From assembly GCA_026214975.1 (NCBI GenBank), contig CM047805.1:7254001-7318000 (forward strand): a stretch of 64,000 nt of DNA, read 5' to 3'. Within the stretch, counting starts at the first letter, position 1; each line of letters opens with the position of its first letter. Below, one piece after another: positions 10,336-21,840 of this stretch. The position numbers were made by a program, and so were the translations under genes. Source of the stretch: Gentiana macrophylla (taxonomy: Eukaryota; Streptophyta; Magnoliopsida; Gentianales; Gentianaceae). The notes below the pieces were generated by a model. The model saw nothing but the letters and a program-made list of their open reading frames with translations. It was not told the origin of the DNA and made no database searches.

Positions 10336-11335
10336 CATTACACGCTCTCTCTTTCAAAGTAAAAAGGGCAAAACGCAAAACACAATCTCACTCTCTTTCT
10401 CCCTCACACAACCTCTCTCTCACAATACACATCCACCGGAATCCTCCATTTCCTCCTCCGTTCCTCCGCCCCTCTTATACGCAAATCCGCTTCAACATCA
10501 TATTCCAAGGTATTTCGGTGCTTAAAAAACTTAGAAGAATTTCCTGCTTTATTGACTTAAATATTTCATTTGTTAACTTGAGTGTTGTTTTTCTTGTATG
10601 TTTTAGGGTTCAAGGGCCGCCATTATCAACTCCTCCGTGGTAATCAAAATTAATTAATTTCTTAAATGTATGTAGGGATTTAAAGTAAAGTACAGTTCGA
10701 TTTCGTGTGTAATTGTTGGTGTTTGATGTTTTAGGGTTCATGTAAGTGCCGCCGTTATCAATTCAATTCAATTCCGGTCAACTCCTTCTTTGTAACAGCC
10801 TGTATGTATATTTTTCCAATTTATCTTTATTTATTTATTTATTTACTTATTAGCATCTGTTATTATTTACTTATTTATCTTTCCAATTTCCAATTGATGG
10901 GTTAGTTAGTTTGAAACAAGTTGGATTTACGTACTATTTCCATCATTTTCTTGGATTAACTTACTATTTCCAGCATTTAACAGGTGTTTCATGTGCCCGT
11001 TTCTTTCTTATTATTTATCAGGATTATCCTCGGTTATATTTTGAATTGCCTTTTGAACATGATAAATCCCTAAACAATAGTAGAAATTAAATACTGAATT
11101 ATGGGATTCATATTACAAATTTAATTCTGGGTGCTCCTTATTATTTCTCAGAGATTTATGATGTACACTAATAAGTTGTTATGTATTTGTTGTAAGAATG
11201 CCAACATTATGTTTGCTTTTTAATCATAGTAGTCATATGGTTGCAACTTTTTCATAAGCACTTTTGCATTGCAGCCTTGTTAATTTATTTTAGGATTTTC
11301 CTAATGTTTGCTAAACCTTGTTATATCATTGAAAG
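10336..11335 (+). promoter_or_regulatory. CT-rich leader with probable introns for the small ORF at 11336
   Basis: A CT-rich stretch (ctctctctttc to ctctctctcacaatac, 10341-10430) is typical of plant 5' leaders. Two similar short segments follow strong acceptors: ttttagggttcaagggccgc (about 10603) and ttttagggttcatgtaagtg (about 10731). Both continue into similar gccgcc(a/g)ttatcaa(c/t)tc sequence, so a non-coding exon may have been duplicated. Candidate donors are aaggtattt near 10508 and gtggtaatc near 10637. The splicing pattern is inferred. Confidence 0.35.
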
Positions 11336-11605
11336 ATGGATAGGTGTGTTGAACCGGACATGGATTTACAAGAACTAGAAAGGGAACTAAGGCTCATCGA
11401 AGAAGAGTATGAGCGTAATAAAAGAATTTGGAATCCGTGAGGGGTTTATGAGCCGATGCTTGATCCTGAAGAATTTGCAAGCATAATGAGGGACATTGAA
11501 GCTCAAGAAGAGGATGAGCGTACAATCAATCTGTGGTTGGTTTATGACTCCGAGGATGAAGAAAAGGGCTACACATGTGCATATGAGGATTTATGGGAGG
11601 AGTAA
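11336..11605 (+). pseudogene. Small acidic ORF with one in-frame TGA, unknown function
   Basis: The frame starts MDRCVEPDMDLQELERELRL, meets TGA at codon 35 (11438-11440), and stays open in the same frame to TAA at 11603-11605. Total length is 90 codons. The part after the stop contains EPMLDPEEFASIMRDIEAQ and ends YEDLWEE. It is strongly acidic and likely helical at the N-terminus. I do not recognise a family. It could be a small accessory gene of the Mutator-like element that has just gained a nonsense mutation (CGA or TGG to TGA would do it), or a captured fragment. It sits between the tandem array and the convergent Ulp1-like gene. Confidence 0.45.
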
Positions 11606-12055
11606 GTTTGTATTTAGTATGTAATGCAAATGAACAACCTTTTATTTAGTATGCTTTTATTTGTGTTTGAAACTTTTATTTCTGTTTGAACATTTGCTTT
11701 TTTTTTGTTTGAACCTTGGATGGTTTATGTTTTGTTTTTTCTTGTTATGTTTGTTTAAGTTTTTTTTCCCAGTACCGTATTTTCGTTTTCTAATTAAATG
11801 ATGTTGATGATATATATGTTGTTTGAATATGTTGTTGTTATTATTATTATTATTATTAATAGCTAACATTCCAACGATTACATAGCTAACATTGCAACAT
11901 AGAGTGCCCTCCAAGTCATAATGTTCATAAATAAATAACAATCAAACATAAAATCATGTATCAACCAACAGAATAGTTTACGGTTACATAGCAAATGTTT
12001 CAACCAACTCATAATATTCATACACAAATTAGAAGCCAACATCAACATAAAATGA

Positions 12056-14852
12056 TCATGGGTTGAATTGACATGCAAGTAGTTCCGCAACCAGTTTCGG
12101 CCTCCAATAGGGCATAAAGCCAGCATCCATTGTTTGCACATTCAATTTCGCCATCATGAACTCTATGAATTTTATGGTATACATACCACAGTCGGTCATG
12201 CACAATAACATATCATTTAGTCAATCATAGTACATAATGAAATACATCATCTTTTACAAGCAAATAAAAAAGCGTACCCATTTGATTGTTTCGGTAGTTT
12301 CACCATTTTCACAACCTTAAACCTCCTATTCCTCCCACCTTCATCTTCCCCATCCATATTCAAAGATCCATGGTATAACCACTTGCAAGGGTAGCATACA
12401 TTTGTCAAATTCATCCTTCCTCACATGTTTTGGTAAACTATCACCTACATAGATTACCCTCTTTCAAATCAACTTTAATCGCAAACCAATGATCACTCAC
12501 TAACATTGGTGCATACAAATAATTGCACTCCGACCATGACTTCATCATCCTCCGGATGCTTTCCTTCCACATAATTCTTTAATATTCTACGATTTGCAAG
12601 ATTCTCAATATGCACTCTCCGTTGTAACTCTTCATTTTTCACTTTCATAAAGTGTTGAAAAAATACATCCAAAACACAACTATCTTGTTCAAACAACTTT
12701 GGGAACTTTAAGGCACGGCGACGAATTTCATGCATACAAGTATTCATTATCTGCGATAAGTAAAAAGTAAATGAAATAGACTTCCAAGAATCAATGTAGG
12801 GTTGTCACCTAAATTAAACAACTTAAATTGGTTATGATAGAGGTAAAGTGTACTCACGAGGGATGACAAACTCCTCCATCCAATATCATTTTCAAAAGTT
12901 CGATCGAGCGCTCCATCACACAACTTAACCAATTCCCTGCATATAACATATTTTAGTCAAATGACGAGTAATCAAAAATATAATTATTATTGTACCTACT
13001 TTCCATGCACAAACGAAACTCAATTAAAAATAACATTTCCGTACCCGGCTTTTCCTTCTTTATAGTCACTCAACCACTTCTTCAAACCATCACACTTTGT
13101 CTTTTCAACGTCTCTATAAGGATCATATGATTCAACACTAAGCAACTTGCTTCTCTTCAAAGATGAAGTCCCTTCTTCTATTAAACTCCTTTTCCCCGAA
13201 CCACCTACACATCAAAAACTAGTAAATCATATGAATCCACACTTTTAAAGGCAAATACATATGAATCATATGAATCATTTTCCCCCTCATTACCAACAAC
13301 TTTCTCCTTCTCATCATTTTTCTTCACACAACCAACAACTTTCTCCTTCTCATCATTTTTCCCGCACTACCAACATCTTTATCCTTCTCATCATTTCTCC
13401 CCTCTCTACCAACTTCTCCTTCTCCATCATTAATTGTCATATCCCGATCATCAACTTTCATCTCCTCATCAATAATCTCTTCATGATTCACTTTCTTGCA
13501 TGATTCACATCTTCGAAAACACTGAATCTCCTTCTTCAACCTATCCATCATGGAATAAATTCCTTCATTTTCCTTTTTCACCACAGACGTCACAATTTTC
13601 TTCATCTTCTCATAGTCAAAACCGTGTGCTCCTTCAGGTTTTATTTCCTTCTCATAGGCAAAACCGTGTGCTCCTTCATGTTTTATTTCCATCTCATAGT
13701 CAACACCATTACACTTCTCGTTCTCTAGCAACTCAATCACCTTTTGTTTCCTACAAACAATTGAACCCCAATACGGCTGCTGTGATTCCAATGTTGTAGG
13801 CTCCAATTTCGAAATAACCATAATCTACACAAAAAAAACATAGACACAAAACATCACTCAAGGTAATTCCACAAGAATAATAGTAAGGAAGTACGTACAA
13901 AAACAATAACTTACAACCTGTTCTACTTCCAAAACTTGATCAACCCTCACACCAAGCAATCTCTTTTGCAGATTCCATTTTAACATTCTTGGGAAGACTT
14001 CTACATCTTCATCAATGATTTCCCCAAATGTCTTCAATGACGGAATAGATTCAAGTGCCCATACCTACATTACATCAAATCAAAAATCAGTCTGAATTGA
14101 ACAAAACTACATACCCAACAAAAAGTAAATAGAACTACAGATTGTAGCATACATACCACAATGGCATGGGAAAAACCAAATATGGCGTATTTCACATTCG
14201 GAGAAAGCAGTAGGTTCATCAAATCTTGTCTGAATGTCTTCATTGTTTGCTTAAGACATACATCGGCCCAAGGGTACTCTTCAAACGCTTCCAACTTGTC
14301 AACCAACTCAAACCACCAAAATGGCACAATACTTTTGTCATTCACCGCCGCCACAACAAATGCTAGGATGACTAGAAGACCCAATTTATATTTGTCTTCT
14401 TCACTCCCTTTGCAACTTTCAAAAGCATCCCACAATTCTATCCTATTCAATTCATCAACATCCTTAAAATATTTCTTTACAAGACGACTCTCTTTTCCCA
14501 ATGACTTATCAAAATTATCTTCTCCAGCATTGAAGCCCGTCACTAAGACTAATTCTTCAATGCCAAATCTAATCCTCTTATCTTTCCCAATAATAAACCA
14601 GACTTCATTCTTATTGACACACTTTGTCTGCCTTATCATCAACTGATTAATGATTTGATTAGATGAATTCCGATCAGAAATCTCTAAAAGATTCCTGAAG
14701 CAACACTTGTCAAACTTACGTCTATGGGTTTCATCCAATATTCTGTAGACCTCTCTCACTTTCATGCAATTGGAATAGTTAGTGATTTCACATGGCTTAT
14801 GTCTATCCTCCTTGGTAAGATGATATGCCAATTCATATACCGAATTGTCCAT
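12056..14852 (-). pseudogene. DUF1985 + Ulp1-like cysteine protease (C48), transposon-borne
   Basis: Ulp1-type proteases cleave SUMO from proteins. Exon 1 (14852-14157) starts MDNSVYELAYHLTKEDRHKP and carries a DUF1985 domain (IIGKDKRIRFGIEELVLVTG). Exon 2 (14064-13915, VWALESIPSLKTFGEIIDED) joins it exactly in phase across gtatgt...gtag. Exon 3 (about 13825-13230) encodes an acidic linker with repeats, and exons 4 (13204-13045) and 5 (12936-12858) also join in phase. Exon 6 (from 12750) leads to the catalytic His region (LVSDHWFAIKVDLKE, near 12470), an Asp region (YVGDSLPKH) and the Cys region (TDCGMYTIKFIEFM, near 12180), ending at 12056. Frameshifts near 13355 (an A-run), 12540-12490 and 12440 break it. 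The triad residues are still readable. Plant Kaonashi MULEs carry genes of this kind. Confidence 0.75.
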
Positions 14853-15599
14853 CTTCTCACTACAATATTAATGAACAAATTTAATTAATTATCCTGAAAA
14901 CAATTGCAATTAAGAAAATCAAATTAATACGCTTTCATACACTATTAAGACATACTTATAACACAAATTAACACCATAAAGTTGCAACTACAATTTCAAT
15001 TACAAATTCCAGTTGACTTCAGGACACTACACAACTAAACCATAAAGTTGTAGACTTTAATTGAATCACACTACGAAACCCAAATCTCCATACCCCATGA
15101 TCCTTAAAACCCCCAATATTTAGAGATACAACCCTAACCATAAACAATCGCCCCAAACACAAACACAACCAAATTAAATTTTATTTAAGGGAAGCCCCAA
15201 CCCAACCACAAAATAAAACCCAAACCCACAAAATCAGCGGTTTCAATTACAGATCCCAACCGTATGTTGGATAGTATAACCCATTACATTCGATTACATG
15301 TTGACACAAAATGCATTCGATCAACTCATATCAAACGTACAAGGAATAAAGCAAGAACTTACACCCATAAAATGCTTCAGGCAGTCGAATGCTTCGGGCT
15401 TCGGATTGATTCCGATGAGATGATGTGGGAAATTATGGGAAAATGGAAGAAAATACGATTGAAGGGGTCCAAAGTTGGGAAATCAAAGCACAAATTGATG
15501 AACCGTGAAAATATAATAATTGAAGAGGATAGGAGGAGTCAAAAGTTGGTTTGAGTGCGTATGGACCCGTGGTAGGTAACGACATTTAAATGGGGGGGA
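14853..15599. other. Upstream region of the Ulp1-like gene
   Basis: This should hold the minus-strand promoter of the Ulp1-like gene. A 96-codon plus-strand frame at 15264-15554 has no family likeness, and I do not call it. No other gene is seen. Confidence 0.35.
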
Positions 15600-15795
15600 T
15601 TTAAATTGAAAGATAACGTGAAGATGACGCTGGGAGAAGAGGGATCCTCCGTTACTTCTCCTCTATTTCCCATGAAGGGTATTTAAGACCTTACACATGT
15701 TTTTAAACCTTTTCCGCTTTTTCATTTAACACGTTTTGGTCAAAGGTCATTTAAGCAAAACGCCTGTCTCGCGAGGTCACTTAAATGAATACCCC
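15600..15795. repeat. Right terminal inverted repeat region of the Mutator-like element
   Basis: Its complement matches the left end in blocks (see the element entry). Internal short repeats of the type (c)atttaagtgacc and cttaaatgacc occur near the tip. Confidence 0.4.
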
Positions 15796-15827
15796 AAAAA
15801 AATGCCGAACACTCAAATATGAGTATT

Positions 15828-16825
15828 TTTTTTGAAAGTTAAATATCATTAAGGAAATCAAGGGTCATCAGCAATTAATGCTGAGATTACAGATGTTGGA
15901 GGGGTTAATCCCTACAATGACCAGCAGAGAAAGAGGGAAGGGAAAACCCCAATTTTGCAAGTCTATCTGCAGCTAAATTACACTCTCGCCGCATATGAGT
16001 GAAACGACAAATTGAGAAAAACCGACATGCAGATCGGATTCTATGGACGATTGTACCAAAAGGTGAGATATATTCTTCTTCACTGTTGATCCGACTGATG
16101 CAGGCTAAGGAATCTGATTCAATTACAACAGCTCCACTCCACAACTGGGTAGCTTCCATGGCGCCTTCAAGAATTGCAGAAAGTTCTGCATGCTCAAATG
16201 ATGTTGAAGAGCCTAGATTGAAGGTCAAAGCTCCTCTAAGTGATCCATTATAATCCCATATTATACCCCAGCCGTACCAACTCCATCAAGAAAACTAGCA
16301 TCAACATTCACCTTAAAGGTCTGTCGATTTGGACGAGTCCACTTATGTGAGTAGGGAACCATTTCTCCGACTTTATCCCCAACATTTGCAGCACTTCAAA
16401 AAGCATCATGGAAGGAGTGTGCTTGATTGCAGATTCGAGTTGTAGAGGTTTCTTCTCCATTAAAAATCTTCTTGTTTCGGGCCAACCTGATGAACCAGAG
16501 AACCTTAAAGAATAACTAAGTATAAGGTCCCGATCTTTCCTTAATAAGGAGGCAAAGATCGAGGAACCATGAATGTTTGTGCGAGAGGATGGGATGACGT
16601 TGCGCGAAGAGGGACCAGAGGTTAGTCAGCCAGTTGCATTCAAGGAGGCAGTGCCACCAATTCTCTTCTGCTTCATTACACAATCCACAAATAACATCAG
16701 TCAGTCCACGAGTTTTAAGCAGAGATCCAACAGGGAGGGAAGATGAGGCAATTTTCCAGAGAAAAGTCTTCACTTTTGGGGGAACATCAATGCTCCAAAG
16801 GTATTCAACTTTATCGGAATAAGGT
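15828..16825 (-). pseudogene. 5'-truncated LINE: zf-RVT and RNase H remnant
   Basis: Only the 3' end of a plant L1-type retrotransposon ORF2 remains. First comes a zf-RVT domain (LWSIDVPPKVKTFLWKIA, then CGLCNEAEENWWHCLLEC, 16773-16516). Then comes an RNase H domain with the acidic residues visible in VNVDAS, AELSAILEGA, IESDSLACI and NLAADRLAKLG (about 16330-15905). The endonuclease and reverse transcriptase are missing. A frameshift lies near 16255 and a stop near 16505. The minus-strand 3' end reads ttaatgatatttaactttc and then eight A residues at about 15828, consistent with a LINE tail. It abuts the Mutator-like element's right end with only about 30 bp between. Confidence 0.8.
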
Positions 16826-19036
16826 TTATTCCTTACAATTGAGTTTGTCTATTAAATCCTAACGTGCAACTGAAATCGTGTTCTTCATAAGAACCGGAAT
16901 ACAATAACATTTATTTAGTTCTTTTATCACTTTACCAGATTCAGAATACCATATGAAATGTTGCAACGTTTGCTTCACTTTCCGTATCTTAGGATACTCT
17001 GTATACAATCTTTTTAATTTGATCATACTCATAAGATATCATATCTGAGAGTCAACTTGAGTTTAGATAGATTTATCTCAACTTACTCGCTTAGAATGGA
17101 GACTTCAATAAGTTCTCTATTTAAGCACATGCCATAACTTTCCTTTTTAATCCCTTAAGCACTTGTAAATATTTTCTTAGTTTAGTCTTCATAAGACTTA
17201 AAGAAAGTCACAAGAGCTATGTCTTCAATTTTCTATCATAAAGAAAATCTAATGTTTATTAGATAGTTTATTTACCATTTTAAATCATATTCAAAACATG
17301 AACTATTTAATTAACCTTCAAGCAATGATTAAAGAAATAAGTCGTTACTTAAATCTTACAATTTGAAAACTACATTTTCAAAATTCGATGTGGTCATTCT
17401 CATTCAATGCATCCAACGTTTGAATTAGTTGTCATCGTATGACAGAATGATCCTATTGGATGGTATCCAATATTTGATTAATTCGTTGAAACTCATTTCA
17501 AGTGATTTAATTATATCATGAGCTTCCGTTTGGATTAATAATTAAAGTCTTTGAGCACTCCATAAAAATATAGTCTCCTTGTCTCTAACTACTATAACGT
17601 AGTTGCTCGTGTCATTGCTTATTTTAAAAGGATTAAAGTTACATAACCATACTTGAGAACGTTTCTCAAAAAGGTAACAGTCATAATTTGGTTTTAACAA
17701 ACGAGAATGAAAATCATACATAAAAGTTTTCCAAAAACTACAACATAAAATAAAGGTAAAAGAGTGTTGTTGTTTATACATGCAAAATCAAAAAGGTCTT
17801 TTGGTTTATGATTTTGCTCCCACTAGTCAACTACTCTCAATTGACTTTCAAGAATATTCCAAAAATTCTTTAGTGGCCAAGATCCCACCTTGTTACGTCG
17901 ATTCCCTGTTGTGGCAGGTGAACCAATATAATTCGGTGAGTAGGTGACACTTCACCAATCAAATCACTATGTGACTCTTGGTTGTTGACCAATCAACTCT
18001 TTGACAATTCATATCATAATGTGGTGGCCAACCCTTGTCTCTGAAAATTACCAGACCCCAGTTGTGGCTGATGATCGAATAAATTTTAGTCAAGTCTTAA
18101 CCCAATATTCGCGAGATCACTTACGTTCATATCTCAATAATAACGATATACCTGAGGTAGGTCAATCCCCAACTGTGGCTGATGGATTGGATCCGAACAA
18201 GAGCTTTTCACCACCATCATAATATTGTGAGACAATTCCGACTTAATTTTTGAGGTGAGAGTATTTAATTAATTTATTAGTTGGTCTCATCATAACTTAT
18301 CTATCTCTATAGATTTACACACTACACATTCATCTAGATCGTGCCTAGTCATGCATCTATCATATCGTACAAAATAAAAGCATGCATAAAATAAATAAAT
18401 GTGTAAAGTAACCGGTATGATCATGGACTTTTCCTAAATGCGGTTCCGAATACAAACTGACGAAACTGCGGGTCACAATCTAAGGGTAGTTGCTCCATTC
18501 TTGTTAAATAATTTTATCTAATAAAAATAAATACACCCGCCGCACACGGGGGAGCTAACGGGAATGAGATAAATGCAGAAAATAAATTAGGTCACGTTTT
18601 TTATAACGGCCTAAGACAAATTTTGAAACCAACAGAAAATTAAATCATTCACATCTATCATATTGGTCGAGTCCATGATCAATCAGGGTCCATATAATCA
18701 AATTATATCAATCACAATATCTAATCCATACATAAAATCTAATGAAAAAGACAAAATCTAAATTTACCAACTTGCGTATTAATTAATCGATTAACGTTTA
18801 ATCAATTAAATATTTTTATCGCATCAATTAATTAATTAACATTTAATCAATTAAATGATTTTAATCGAAATAAAATTAACGATTAATTTTAAAAATCACT
18901 TCCTATTTTAATTTTTATTAATTAGAACTATTCTAAAATAAAATCAAAATAAACTAGGTCTATTATCTTTCCTTCTCTTTTGGTTCCTAACCAAAATGAT
19001 GCATTTGGTTTCCAAAACCAAAAGGCATTGACCTGG

Positions 19037-19424
19037 GGAAGCGGATCCCCGACGGTACAAAGGAAGCGGTACAATTTGCTGTGCACTTTTTCCGTCCAAA
19101 ATTTGGACGGATCCATCCAAATTTTGGACGGAAACACCATTTGGACGGATCCGTCCAAATTTGATTCACTCTCTTCCCGTCCAAATTTTGGACGGATCCG
19201 GAAATAATGCACAACAAATTGTACCGCTGTATTTGTACCATCGGGTATCGGGGTCCATTGTTTGGACGGAACCGTCCAAATTTTGGACGGAAACACCATT
19301 TGGACGGATCCAAATTTGATTCACTCTCTTCCCGTCCAAATTTTGGACGGATCCGTCCAAATTTGGACGGAAATAATGCACAGCAAATTGTACCGCTGTT
19401 TTTGTACCTTCGGGGATCGGGGTC
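19037..19424. mobile_element. 388-bp foldback MITE inside the family N element
   Basis: It is flanked by the 11-bp direct repeat CATTGACCTGG (19026-19036 and 19425-19435). The outer about 75 bp are inverted: left gatccccgacggtac...gcggtacaatttgctgtgca against the complement of the right end, gatccccgaaggtac...gcggtacaatttgctgtgca. The inside holds many copies of the palindrome ccgtccaaattttggacgg, and an internal block is repeated at about 160-bp spacing (ggaaacaccatttggacgg at 19129 and 19288). A 9-11 bp target duplication would fit a Mutator-type MITE. It encodes no protein; frames read through it only reflect the palindromes. Confidence 0.7.
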
Positions 19425-19887
19425 CATTGACCTGGACCCTTTCCAAAATCAAATATTTTGAAAATGGCCTAGGCCTATTCCAAACAAAATTTAGAAAGGC
19501 CTAGATTAATCATAGGTCTAAAATTGTGGACCATAAACCAACCCAATTATATTAGTGTCATGTGCCATCCCAATAGCCCAAACTATTTGAATCATTGGTT
19601 AGCCACATGATATTAAATAAACAAAGAGATATCAATGTATCTTAAAATTGACAAAACAACAAAAAGAAAATCCGGGTCCAATGATTCATTACCAGCCGAC
19701 GCCGGCAGCCTTAAGGGCGCCGACGCCGGCAGCGGTTTATCACCGGTGGGGAGCCGCTGCTTCGGCCGATCTGCCTACCCGAAAATTATAATATTTTTTG
19801 TTTTTGTCTTGCGAATTAAATCATGCATCTTTCACAAATTAATTACTACGCAAATTAACTCATGTTTATTGTTTAAGTTCAAAGCTC

Positions 19888-19899
19888 GCTCTGCTACCA
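19888..19899 (-). promoter_or_regulatory. Primer-binding site of the reverse family N element
   Basis: On the minus strand it is TGGTAGCAGAGC, one base off the common plant initiator Met-tRNA site TGGTATCAGAGC. It lies 1 bp inside the LTR end, where a primer-binding site should be. Confidence 0.75.
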
Positions 19900-19900
19900 C

Positions 19901-20667
19901 TGTTAGGAAATTTACGCGGGAACGCAGCAGAATTTAAAATTTTATTTAACAGGATCGACTTAGTTTAAGCAACAAGCATAAAAGAAGTATACTAGGAGAA
20001 TACCCTGGATGATTTAAAATAGATAGTCGCTTTGTTTACGGTTGTAGTTTCTGCACGAAGCCGCGCAAGTGTTCGGCCTCTACCGCTAGACGCTAGTCCA
20101 CATGAACAACCCGCCGGAATCAACCATTGGATTGCTACTAGAAAAACTCGGTTTCTAGACTGACCTTTTCTCTCTCTCAAAACTCTCTCTAGGAAGCTCT
20201 CATTATATCTAGTAATTATAACTCTTCTAATTATGATGTACAAAAACAACTAACCACCCTCCTCTTATATAGAGGTGTGGTGCGGCCTTTATGTCCTATT
20301 CCCAATAGGAAAAGCTTCTTGCGTGGAGTAAGGAGAATGAAAATCTTTTACTAGTAAAATAAGGAAAATAGATATTCTAGATTTATCTCATTAAAAACTC
20401 AATATCTTATATTAAATATTTCCAGGATATATATTGTCAATATCTAATATTTAATATATATTTAATGTATTACCATAAATCAGTTCACACATGTGTGCAA
20501 ATCAATATGTATTAATATCCGATATTAATACAAGATAGTACTAATAATTAAATTACAAAATCCATGTGTATCTTGCACACATCAATATGCGCCCCATGTG
20601 CCATAATATTGGCATCAGGAATATTCTTAATTAATATAATACTATGATTAATTAATTCGTAAAATAC

Positions 20668-20730
<63 letters not shown>

Positions 20731-21840
20731 CAAGATAATTAATATCTTATATTTAAGTTATTCATAATGAATAAATATCACCATATATATATATAATCAA
20801 GATAATTAATATCTTATATTTAAGTTATTCATAATGAATAAATATCAACATATTAATTCACCACTATAACAGTACATAGTCGAGATAAAATTTCTTTATT
20901 TGGTTATCACTGTAACAACATTTTAATCTGGCTTGATGTCAAAAGTGCATTTACTAAAATACCCTTCATACCTAACGATTATGAATAGCGTCTAGAAACA
21001 TGCCATGACCCTCAATCATCGGAATAGTCAAATGCAATGACTATTTCCTTTCATGTGAAACGGTTACCGTGTAAATGGAATCATATCGCTGTTACAATAT
21101 CCATACGGTCGTATCTCGAGTGTCAATACATTAACAACGGTATCTTATAATAAAGATATCATGCTCTCTCAAAGTAACTCATTTACTCTCACTTTGCAAA
21201 GATTCACGAGAGCTAGAAATTCCTTATAAGAAGACCCTTTCGGATATTTACTCCTACTATTAGGATACGCGATTTTTGGACGAGCGACATTAATCCTACG
21301 CATGCTTTAGTATCACATCCAATCACTACTGCATTATCGCCCCATGGCTAGGGGAAACCTCAATAGTGTCAAAGTATGACAATCCACACCGTAATGTCAT
21401 GAAGACTCCGGTCTTAGGATAATTACACAACCGCCACATCACGAATACACGTCCACGTACAGTCCATGTGCCCTTACACTTTATAGACGAGATCTATCCC
21501 TACATTCAATAAGATAGAAGACATCCAATACGTGCTAGTCTAATCGTAGTATTAATGTCCCATTTAATATTGCATACTACTAGAGACATTTAAGTATAAA
21601 ACCTTTTAAAGTGAGTCGAAATCTCATCAACCATAATCACTATTATGATTTTTCTTTCATAGTTTGACACTAGCTAGGGACGTTATCATATATACAATAT
21701 AGTAATTGGTTCGTTAAGCGAACAAATATAAAATAACATAAAGCCATTTATCATATTTATAAAAATAAAGAAATAAAAGCAATGATCCGACCCGGTCGGA
21801 TCCGGTCCAACCCGATTGGGTTTGGGACACTATTTCAACA
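19901..21840 (-). repeat. LTR of the reverse family N element
   Basis: On the plus strand it begins tgttaggaaatttacgcggg and ends gggacactatttcaaca, so in its own orientation it is TGTTGAAATAGTGTCC...CCTAACA with canonical TG/CA ends. Length is 1940 bp against 1966 and 1964 for the pair at 42686 and 50077. It includes a (TA)n run near 20671-20721. Confidence 0.85.
20671..20721. repeat. (TA)n microsatellite
   Basis: An uninterrupted ta dinucleotide run of about 50 bp within the LTR at 19901-21840. The corresponding position in the 42686 and 50077 LTRs has no such run. Confidence 0.9.

Larger units (their letters stand above)
4372..15795. mobile_element. Large Mutator-like element carrying transposase and Ulp1-like gene
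   Basis: The left end reads gggctttcatttgaaaggga. The right end, complemented, reads ggggtattcatttaagtgac. Weaker similarity continues inward: caaatggcctctct against taaatgacctttga, then catcttccgttaaatccc against catcttcacgtt...ttaaatccc. Flanks are nine A at 4363-4371 and aaaaaaatg at 15796-15804, a possible 9-bp target duplication in an A-run and therefore weak. Inside are a MULE transposase (plus), a tandem array, a small ORF (plus) and a DUF1985-Ulp1 gene (minus). Mutator-like elements with captured Ulp1 genes, called Kaonashi (KI) MULEs, are known in plants, and the gene content fits that group. The exact boundaries are inferred and could be wrong. Confidence 0.5.
16826..21840 (-). mobile_element. 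Family N copia element, reverse orientation, 3' part missing
   Basis: On the minus strand this starts with an LTR (21840 to 19901), then a primer-binding site, then a long internal region that matches the internal region of the complete family N element at 44652-47570 piece by piece. For example, the gcgggtgtatttattttatt block near 18530 matches 45770, and the region near 17640 matches 46740. It stops at the LINE at about 16826; the rest of the internal region and the second LTR are absent. No intact frame remains. It lies inside copia B, whose integrase C-terminal part resumes at 21841. Confidence 0.75.

Noticed and set aside
15264..15554. 96-codon plus frame near the Mutator right end
   Set aside because: Basic low-information peptide with no family likeness, located in the presumed promoter of the Ulp1-like gene.
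4372..15795. Nine-A flank read as a firm 9-bp target duplication
   Set aside because: Both flanks are A-runs and differ at two positions, so the match has little weight; boundaries rest on the inverted ends instead.
19000..19500. Several overlapping frames of 70-146 codons on both strands rich in FGRIRPNFGR-like peptides
   Set aside because: They are translations of the palindrome ccgtccaaattttggacgg in a MITE, not proteins.
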